Shown here in pieces: positions 53,760-64,000 of a stretch of 64,000 nucleotides of DNA. A program made the translations under genes and the position numbers. The notes beneath the pieces were generated by a model that worked only from the letters and a program-made list of their open reading frames with translations, searched no databases and was not told the origin of the DNA. Origin of the DNA: Diphasiastrum complanatum (taxonomy: Eukaryota; Streptophyta; Lycopodiopsida; Lycopodiales; Lycopodiaceae); assembly GCA_029204225.1 (NCBI GenBank), contig CM055096.1:61362957-61426956 (forward strand). Direction: 5' to 3'. The stretch's first letter is position 1. Each line of letters starts with the position of its first letter.

Positions 53760-54178
53760 TTCGGCTCAGTCGAGAGTGTGACGGATGGCGTCAGTCGAGA
53801 TGGGATGGGAAGGCGTCGGTCGAGATTGGACAGGAAGGCATCGGTCGAGATGGGAATGGAAGGCTTCAGTCGAGATGGAAGCTGAAGGCGTTGGTCGAGA
53901 TGGAAGCTGATGGCGTCGGTCGAGATGGGATTGGAAGGCTTCAGTCGAGATGGAAGCTGAAGGCGTCGGTTGAAATGGAAGTTGATGGTGTCGGTCGAGA
54001 TTGGACTGGAAGGCTTCGATCAAGATTGGAAAGAAAGGCTTCAGTCGAGATGGCGAGTGAAGGCTTCGGTCGAGATTGGACAGGAAGGCTTCGGACTGAA
54101 AGGCTTCGGTCGAGATTGGACTGAAAGGCTTCGGTCGAGATGGAGAGTGAAGGCTTCGGTCGTGTAGGGAAGGGAAAA
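53760..54178 (+). repeat. minisatellite, 25-bp unit, about 16 copies
   Basis: Repeated gtcgagat.gga..g(a/g)aaggc(t/g)tc(g/a) with 25-bp spacing and a few longer or shorter units. Both strands give long low-complexity open frames across it, which are artefacts. It lies just 5' (minus strand) of the accessory ORF start at 53686. Confidence 0.9.
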
Positions 54179-54894
54179 GTTGTGCAAAGCGGAGGTGTGG
54201 AAAAATGGTGTATCTGCAAGAAAAGAAATCGATGGAGTGGGGTTGGAATGGTAGAGTAGAAAGAGTTAAATAAAATGGCTGAAAGAACATGATGTTTTGA
54301 TGCCGGTTGAGTATGGTAATGTTGGAAAGATGGAAAGATGGAGAACTGTGAGAACGGAATGGTGTAGGTGGTGAGGGAAGTGGAAAAAACAAGTGTTTGT
54401 AAACATGTTGATGATGATGTTCTCAATAGTGTAATGGGAGTGTAATGTGTGCTCGCATGACATTACCCCTCAAGTGTGCAAAAAGTGTCAAAAAAACGGT
54501 TCGTCTGCTGGCCATGTTAGGTTTGGAATCTCTATGATGTAAGTGGAGAACTTCATGAGGGAAAATATGATTGTGGCTCAAATTAGAAGTTTTCATTGGA
54601 AAGAAGTATCTTAGTGACTAGATTTATGCTATAATTGGAAATACTGAGATATCATACATACAGAAAGGAGGTGGGCCTAAAATTTGACAAATCTTTTCCT
54701 TGTGATGTAGTCTATCATTTGTTGACCTATAACATGCATGGCAAATGGAAATTTATAGAAAAAAATGAATATGCACTAAAGTAAATAAATACAGGCATGA
54801 AGTATAAAACAATAAAAGGATACAAAAAATAGACATGCAAAAAGACAATAACAAAACAAGAAAAAATGTAAAATATATACCATGGAATTAGAGT
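54179..54894. other. non-coding spacer inside gypsy derivative
   Basis: Between the pol end and the minisatellite/accessory ORF. AT-rich, with no gene seen. Confidence 0.5.
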
Positions 54895-55500
54895 TAAATG
54901 GGGTCAACACAAAACAAGTCCTCGTAATAATGCCGTAGATGACCACCGTTGACGACAGTGTCTAGGAGTATTCCGTCAAGTGTTTGCATCTGGACTGCAC
55001 CATTAGGAAAGATTTATTGATAACATACGGTCCCTCACTTCTGAATTTCAATTTTCTGGGGTGCTTCTTAGATGTATAAAGAAGCACCTAGTCACTGAAG
55101 TGTAAATCCTTGTTGCGTAAGTGACGGTCATGCCAGGCCTTTTGACGTCTTTTGTTAACTAGTTGTGCGTGGTAGGATATGAGTCTAGTTTTGCATAACC
55201 GGGTTAATGTAAATAGTCTGGTCTCTACTTGTTGCTCAATTATAGGTTTCTCACAAAGATCTATTGAGAAGGCTTCCATGACTCTTAGAGAGGGTACTAA
55301 GAACTCGACAGACATTACCACCTCTTGACCATACACTAGATAGAATGGGGTAACCCACCCAGTGGCTTTCTTTGGAGTTGTGCGGTAAGCCCAGATAGCT
55401 AAAAAGAGTTTTGTTTCCCAATCGGAGTGACTTGTCTCTACGATCTTTGTCAATATCTTACAGATCGTCTTGTTAGTGGACTCGGCCTGACCATTACACC
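54895..55500 (-). pseudogene. gypsy integrase C-terminal region
   Basis: Minus strand frame 55453-55088 reads TKIVETSHSDWETKLFLAIW, AYRTTPKKATGWVTPFYLVY, GQEVVMSVEFLVPSLRV and KRRQKAWHDRHLRNKDLHF. After a break the terminal module KFRSEGPYVINKSFPNGAVQ and LDGILLDTVVNGGHLRHYY ends near 54895. This is the tail of pol. The preceding 55501-55723 has no gene. It matches the 38.4-38.8 kb element in type. Confidence 0.8.
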
Positions 55501-55723
55501 TAGGATAGTACGGGGTGTACTATTTCGATGAACTTGGTCCTGTCCGAGACGTGAGTCGTGGAGCTCGGCCAGGTAAGGATCGTGAAGGCTTGGTCAAAAA
55601 CGGAGCTGTATGTTAGTCGAGACCAAAGTGATGAGCTCTGTGAGGATGTGTATGTGAGCCTTTAGATTGATGGTTTGGCAGCACAGATCAAAATGGTTTG
55701 ATGTTTATAAGTGTCTGTGTAGC

Positions 55724-55741
55724 GATGGGAATGGCGCCAAA
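55724..55741 (-). other. primer-binding site
   Basis: Minus strand TTTGGCGCCATTCCCATC directly follows the 5' LTR. TTGGCGCC starts the primer site and leader of many plant gypsy elements of the non-chromovirus lineages. Confidence 0.65.
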
Positions 55742-56899
55742 TGTTCATAGATTCCAGAATCTGTGAACACGGTTTTCTACTTTTACTTCTTCGTCGTCAG
55801 GTGGTTTTTGCTCTGGAAACCGGGTGTTTCTGCCTGTTTCCAGAACTCAGTTATTTTCAATTAAATCCTCTAGTTTAGAACTATTTCCATGCAGATCGTT
55901 TGTCAGTTTAACATTTGTATTCCTAGCCTGTCAGTGGGATGAAACAGTTTCGTCCAATCCAGCTACATGCATTTACAAGCCATGTAACCAATCCTTGCTC
56001 AACAGATTAGCGTTTTGAATCAGGGAGCAATCTACAAATCTGTCTACTAAACTACTCTAAGAAATCAAGGAACAATACAACATCAAGATTAATCTACACA
56101 ACAAAAAACAAGAATCAAGAAAGCTAACTACCTAACAACATTCTAGCATCCCAATAATCAAGAAATACACCTCTCTTGATGCCTGGGATGCCCAAGAACA
56201 ATCAAGGACATGATTGTTAGTGAGTATGCAAGATCTGATCCATAATCTCAGCCTATTTAGTTTACCTAGATGCTTAAAATTACAAAATCAAGAAACAAGA
56301 AAGCTAATCCACATCTACATTGCAGATTACAATAAAGAAAGCAAGAAATTTAATTAATCCACAACCACAAAAAGGAAATCAAAGCATGTTCATAGGAATT
56401 TCACTCAAGACAATAGCCATGAACAAGGACTTCTCAATTGCCAATAACTCGTGGAGGATCTTCTTCATTCATGCAAGAGAAATGACAATACAATAAAGGC
56501 TCCCTCACAAGAGAGGGGGGCCCTTAAATAAGCAAGAGGGCTACCCATGTGGAGCCTCAGTGGCAGTTCCACTAGTTTAGAAATTACAAGTGGAAATAGC
56601 TCTTCCACTAGAGGTCACCATCAAAAGGTGGCTCACTCTACTTTATTTAAGAGGGGTCTACATTTATTTACATTGCCTAGGAATGTCACTAGCTCCTACA
56701 TGGTCATTCCTTTTCTGGGATTCACCATGTAAGTTCACATAGAAACAATCTATAATCCTAGCTAGTAATCCGCGGCTCTCATGCTCGGCTCTCAACTTCT
56801 CCTGCTCTCCTTCTTCTAGAACCTCCTCGGTCATGGGTGAGAGATGCTCTGTGTTTTCAGCTTGGCTCGGCATGTGGAATTATTTGAAATCTGCTAACA
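55742..56899 (-). repeat. 5' LTR of gypsy derivative
   Basis: 1158 bp, the partner of 49389-50533. It contains an extra ctcggctctcatg near 56769-56785 compared with the other copy. Confidence 0.9.
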
Positions 56900-57144
56900 A
56901 AATTCAAGCCCAAAAAGGCCAATCGTTACAACAAGAACCAGCGCCTAGATTGTCTACGCCTTGTCCTCAATTGGTAAGATTGACTGTCGAAGAAAGTCTT
57001 CAGGTTAAAGCACACTACGAATACCTCGATAGACTAAGTAGTCAAGAAAGCACATCCTATCCACATTACGAATTGAGAGAGACCACGACAATATCACTGG
57101 GAGAATTAGTGCCGATCTATCATGATCAATATCAATATTATTGA
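56900..57144 (+). pseudogene. unrecognised coding-like tail
   Basis: Immediately after the gypsy LTR a frame reads KIQAQKGQSLQQEPAPRL, PQLVRLTVEESLQVKAHYEY and TTTISLGELVPIYHDQYQYY-stop (57142-57144). Composition is protein-like but I cannot place it. It may be the 3' end of a gene or element disrupted by the gypsy insertion. No matching 5' part was found left of 49389. Confidence 0.35.
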
Positions 57145-59916
<2,772 letters not shown>

Positions 59917-61167
59917 TGTGTTCTGATTGCCCAACAGGATCTTAAAAATTGATTCATACGCTAAAACGAGAGTACAGTCCACCGAAGAAATTAGAGATGG
60001 TTTGTATGTGGTACTACATATACTGAAATCAGATTCAATGTGAAGTATAGTTCTGAAATAAATGGAAGAGCAGTATGATATTGCAAGTTCCTCAGGTGTC
60101 AAAGACAGCCATCGTCTGATCAGAAACTGAGGAGTCATAGACGTCCGTGTTCTGATCAGAGTGAGTAAACAAGCGCGAGCACAATACAAATAACAATTAC
60201 AACCAAAAATTGACGGTGTAATTGGGAGGCTCAAATAATACATCTCATGGACGGAGCAACCACTAATCTGTGCTTGGATGATCTATTTATAGATTTCATC
60301 CGTGTATTAATTACATTGAATGTTTGTCACCTAATTGGGAAAGCCATTGTATTTGGAAGTATATGGCTTCTGTGACAACTATACATAGTGTATACGGTCA
60401 ACAAATCAGGATTGTTGACGAGGACGTCGCAAAGTCTCTCACTTCACATTTTACGTGAAGTGGTTTTCTCTCACTTCAGAAATTACGAGAAGTGGCTGGG
60501 AGCGTTCCTCATATAATTTTAGACGACCTTCGACATTTCTCTCTCTCTTTGAATTTTTTGCAAAAAAGCCGAAGGTGTCCTAAATAGGCTTAAGGCGCCT
60601 TTAGAAAGTTGAAGGTGCCCTCAAAAAAAGTGAAGATCTCTTTAACAGTTCAACTCTTTTGCTCTTTTCGGGAAAAACGAAGGTGCCCTTAAAAAGTTGG
60701 TGAATAAGTCTTTAACACTTTAACCCTTAAAAATAGAGGACCTTCTAGAATATTCTCTCTTTGCAGTTTTCGGGAAAATGCAAAAAAGGGACGAAGGTGT
60801 TCAAAATAGTTAAATTATTGAACTGTAAACAAGTTGACTTCTTCAAAATAATTGAACGGAAGAAGTCGAAGGTAAGTGTTGCAGTTTTCGGGAAAGTGCA
60901 AAAAATACAAACTGTGACACTTAGTGTATTTTTGCAGACTGTTCAAAAATAATGTAAATCTGCAGACTTGTTCTAAATGCAAGTTTTGTGGAAGTCCTTG
61001 AAGATGGCCAAGTCTTCAATGACTTCAAGTTATTAAACCTAACATCGGAACTTAAAATGATAATGGGATTGCTGGCAATCAACCGGAAGTCCGTTGTAGA
61101 CGTTCTTCAAGTAATTGGCTGTCTAAGTTATGAATCACCAAGAAGGCAACTGTGGGCTTAATTTTCA
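59917..61167 (-). repeat. 3' LTR of minus-strand copia element (lower border uncertain)
   Basis: The upper border is set by the polypurine tract (minus ccttaagggggactat, 61183-61168) followed by TGAAAATTAAGCCCAC. The stretch 60090-60290 is repeated at 63711-64000. Inside (60420-60900) are short gaaggtg(c/t)(c/t)c repeats, a ttcacattttacgtgaag hairpin and gcagttttcgggaaa(a/g)tgcaaaaaa twice. Confidence 0.65.
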
Positions 61168-61199
61168 ATAGTCCCCCTTAAGGTCACGGTTGATGACTT

Positions 61200-63710
61200 G
61201 GTATCTTCGTTAGGTTCAGCATGCTGAAGAACTTCTGATGCTTGATCCTGGAAAGCGCTTTGGTGAAGATGTCTGCAACCATTTCCAATGTGGAGCAGTA
61301 TTGAAGGATCACTTGCCCTGAGAAATCTTTCTCCCGAATGAAATGATACTAAATTTCTATGTGCTTGGATTTGCCATGAAATCTGGGATTCACTGATAGT
61401 GAAATACAGCTCAAGTTGTCACACAGAATGGTGGTAGCATTGAACTGAGTGTGACGTAAGTCGTGAAGTAATAACCAGATCCATACAACTTCTTTTGAAG
61501 CTTGGCATGTTGCGATGTACTCTGCCTCTGTCGAAGAAAGCGCAACCAATTTCTGCTTCCTTGAGTTCCACAAAATCAGTCCCCCTGCTAGATAGAAACA
61601 GAACCCGGAGGTAGATTTTCTGGTAGAGACTATTCCTCCCCAATATGAATCTGAATAGCCTCGCAAGACGAGTGAGTTGATAGCATTTCCATCATAACAT
61701 AAGATGTGATCTAAACTTCTCTGAATATATCTCATCACTCTCTTCAATGTTTTCTAATGAGAGATCTTGGGATTAGACATGAATTGACTTAACGTGCTAA
61801 CAGTGTATGCTAAATCTAGTCTAGTACATAGCATTGCATACATTAGAGATCCGATTAGTGAATGATAAGAGTACTTCGCTAAGTCGAGTACTTCACTATC
61901 AGTCTCAACACAAGAAGGTTTATTCAATACTATACTTAGATCCCTTGGAGTATCAATTGATTTGCAATCAGACATATGAAAAATTTCTAAAATGCCTTTT
62001 AGATATGTCTGCTGACTAAAATAGATCTTCTTCTGAAGTCTATCTCTAGTAATGTGAATTCCTAGCAAAGAATGGACAGCTCCTAAATCAGTCATGTCAA
62101 ATTCCTTTGACATATCACTCCTAGTGGTGTGTAGTAGAGAAGTGTTGTTAGATAGAATAAATGCATCATCTACATAAAGAGCTATGTGAACTGAATTGGT
62201 GTCTATATGCTTTGAATAAATATTACAATCAGCTAAATTGTTTAAAAATCCCAATTGAATATGATAAGAGTTGATTCTATTGAACTATGCCCTTACAGCC
62301 TGCTTCAGACTGTAGATTGCTTTGTGCAACTTGCACACTTTGTGCTCTTGGCCTTTGACTTCAAATCCTTCCGGTTGGAAGGTGTACAGTTCCTCTTCGA
62401 CATTGTCGTTGAGAAATGATACCTTGACATCCATTTGGTGCATTTTGAGGTCTTCCGCGGCTGCTAACGCAATCAGAGTTCTGATTGACTGCATCTTGAC
62501 GACAGGATTGAGATTTTTTTGATAATCCACTCCTTGGACCTAAGTAAATCCTTTAGTCACCAGCCGTGCTTTCCATTTGGCAATGGAGCCATCATAGTTA
62601 ATCTTCTTCTTAAAGATCCACTGGTTGTCTCTCTTGTGAGTGGGGAAGTCGACCAATGTCCAAGTTTGATTCGTCAAAAGTGAGTTGTACTCGCTTTCCA
62701 TAGCTTCTTGCCACTTCACAACATCCTTGGAGTTAATTGCTTCGGCTAGGCTCTCTGGTTCTTCTGATCAAGTCCAGAATGATTGAGGTGCATATCTCTC
62801 AAGAACTATCCGAGTCCATGAGGATTTGCGGACGTTGGGTTGACCAGGATGTGATGATGCTTCTTCTTGAATTTCTCCAAATCTGCTCGAGCTAGCTGGG
62901 TCTGGTCTGATGACAGGTACTATCGGCTGCTCAACTTCTGTAGCTGTAGCTGCAGGTTATGTAGAAAGAACATCAATGTTGGAAGAATCGATGCTACGTA
63001 AAATAGGATGAAATGACATAGCATCATCTATCAATGGCTAATATGCACGTTCTTGAAATATTACATCCCTAGAAACAAACACTACATTGGTGGATGGATC
63101 ATAAACTTTATAAGCTTTATGTTCATCAAAATAGCCAATGAAAATACATTTATTTGTCCTATGATCTAGCTTCTTCCTAAGCTGTCTAAGAATGTGAACA
63201 AAACATATACAACCAAAGATTTTTTAATGGCTGACACTGGGCTTGTGCCCATGCCAAACTTCATGAGGAGTCTTGTTGTTGACGACTTTGGTGCTGGACC
63301 TGTTCTGCACGTAATAGGCTGTGGCAGTAGCTTCTGCCCAGAACTTCATAGGTAGGTGTGCTTGATGTAGCATGGATCTAGCTAAGTTGAGAAGAGTTCG
63401 ATTCTTCCTTTCTACAGTCCCGTTCTGTTGAGGTGAATAGGAAGTGGTGAAATGTCTTCTAATACCATGTTCAGCCATGTAGTCGAACATCTTGTTAGAG
63501 ATGTATTCGTCGCCACCATCAGTTCGGAGTGCCTTCACTTTTGTAGACATTTGTGTCTCAGCCATGGCCTTGAATCTCTTGAAGCAGTCAAAGGCTTCAA
63601 ATTTGTGCTTAATGAATATGATTGTAGACCATCTAGAATAATCATCTATGAAAGTGATAGAATAGATTGCATCTCCTAAGGACGGAGTTGGCATTGGACC
63701 ACAAAGATTG
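61200..63710 (-). pseudogene. Ty1/copia integrase - RT - RNase H, 5'-truncated
   Basis: Minus strand: integrase in one frame, 63694-63224 (FIDDYSRWSTIIFIKHKFEA, ALRTDGGDEYISNKMFDYMA, SPQQNGTVERKNRTLLNLAR); RT 62530-62285 (QSIRTLIALAAAEDLKMHQM, DVKVSFLNDNVEEELYTFQP) and 62254-61754 (IALYVDDAFILSNN, MTDLGAVHSLLGIHITRDRL); RNase H 61747-61349 (GYSDSYWGGIVSTRKSTSGF, ALSSTEAEYIATCQASKEVV, HGKSKHIEI) and on to ADIFTKAL near 61260. RT YVDD and the RNase H acidic residues remain. There are frame breaks at about 62275, 61750 and 61345. gag and protease are deleted; the integrase start (NLCGPMP) joins LTR sequence at about 63711. Confidence 0.9.
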
Positions 63711-64000
63711 CTCAGATGTCAAATACAGCCATCGTCTGATCAGAAACTGAGAAGTCGTAGACGTTCGTGTTATGATCAGAGTGAGTAAACAAGCACGGTC
63801 AAACAACAATGAAAGTGCATTCAATCACAACAAGCATCCATCTACGTTTTACACATATAAAAACGTGTTGCTGCTATATTACACTCAAGCACAATACAAA
63901 TATCAATTACAACCAAAAATTGACGGCGTAATTGGGAGGCTCAAATAATACGTCTCATGGACGGAGCAACCACTAATCTATGCTTGGATGATCTATTTAT
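63711..64000 (-). repeat. 5' LTR part of the copia element, cut by window edge
   Basis: Matches 60090-60290 (cagccatcgtctgatcagaaactga ... ggcgtaattgggaggctcaaa). About 90 bp (63799-63889) is absent from the lower copy. It continues past the window end. Confidence 0.8.

Larger units (their letters stand above)
49389..56899 (-). mobile_element. Ty3/gypsy deletion derivative with 1.15-kb LTRs and accessory ORFs
   Basis: Two similar long LTRs (49389-50533 and 55742-56899) enclose, on the minus strand, a primer site, an integrase tail, a minisatellite, about 3 kb of accessory ORFs and a purine tract (aggggtggataa, just above 50533). gag, protease, RT, RNase H and the integrase core are gone. LTRs begin TGTTAGCA and end TGAACA on the minus strand. 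No clear 5-bp target duplication was found (flanks gattt and aaatt). Confidence 0.85.

Noticed and set aside
53766-54426. 208- and 161-codon minus-strand frames
   Set aside because: Produced by the 25-bp minisatellite, open in several frames at once.
50193-56732. Matching 61-codon frames at 50193-50378 and 56547-56732
   Set aside because: Both are within the long LTRs of the gypsy derivative, so the similarity is LTR homology rather than a gene pair.

Overview
The window looks like nuclear DNA of a land plant with long introns and many retrotransposons. It holds Ty1/copia and Ty3/gypsy elements with plant-type primer-binding sites, a hAT transposon with a BED finger and DUF659, long (GA)n/(CT)n microsatellites, and one ordinary spliced host gene. 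I cannot name the species. Intron size would fit a large-genome lineage.

The main finding is a host gene hidden between transposons. Ten coding exons on the + strand, from 3823 to 28800, have GT-AG borders and one continuous frame (242 residues plus TAA). They encode the cysteine-rich domain of the SPRING/C12orf49 (DUF2054) family. The 5' end of the gene is not visible. Two introns carry the transposon load. The intron 4804-11333 (6.5 kb) holds remnants of a copia and three gypsy elements. The intron 12078-28374 (16.3 kb) holds a pseudogene of a CPBP/CAAX-protease-like protein, an LTR, tandem repeats and a complete hAT transposon. That hAT (16050-27005, 8-bp target duplication) carries a nested, very young gypsy chromovirus (19589-25981) with identical 358-bp LTRs and a 1357-codon pol. 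A duplicated terminal exon lies just downstream of the host gene stop.

Left flank (1-3285): a degraded gypsy chromodomain end, then a copia element that keeps its 5' LTR, gag and protease but is cut off at the start of integrase.

Right flank (28.9-64 kb): almost entirely nested retroelements. 35.2-40.5 kb is a minus-strand gypsy element with an extra ORF region between pol and its 3' LTR. 41.5-46.0 kb is a minus-strand copia element inserted into a plus-strand gypsy gag. 46.0-49.39 kb is a copia derivative with one intact 626-codon gag-protease ORF and no reverse transcriptase. 49.4-56.9 kb is a minus-strand gypsy deletion derivative with 1.15-kb LTRs, an integrase tail and about 3 kb of accessory ORFs. 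59.9-64 kb is a minus-strand copia element running off the window. The rest is AT-rich, repeat-bearing intergenic DNA.

Across the better-preserved elements, eight premature stops fall where glutamine is expected and all are TAG. This fits CAG-to-TAG decay at CHG methylation sites. No tRNA or rRNA genes, CRISPR arrays or bacterial signatures were seen.
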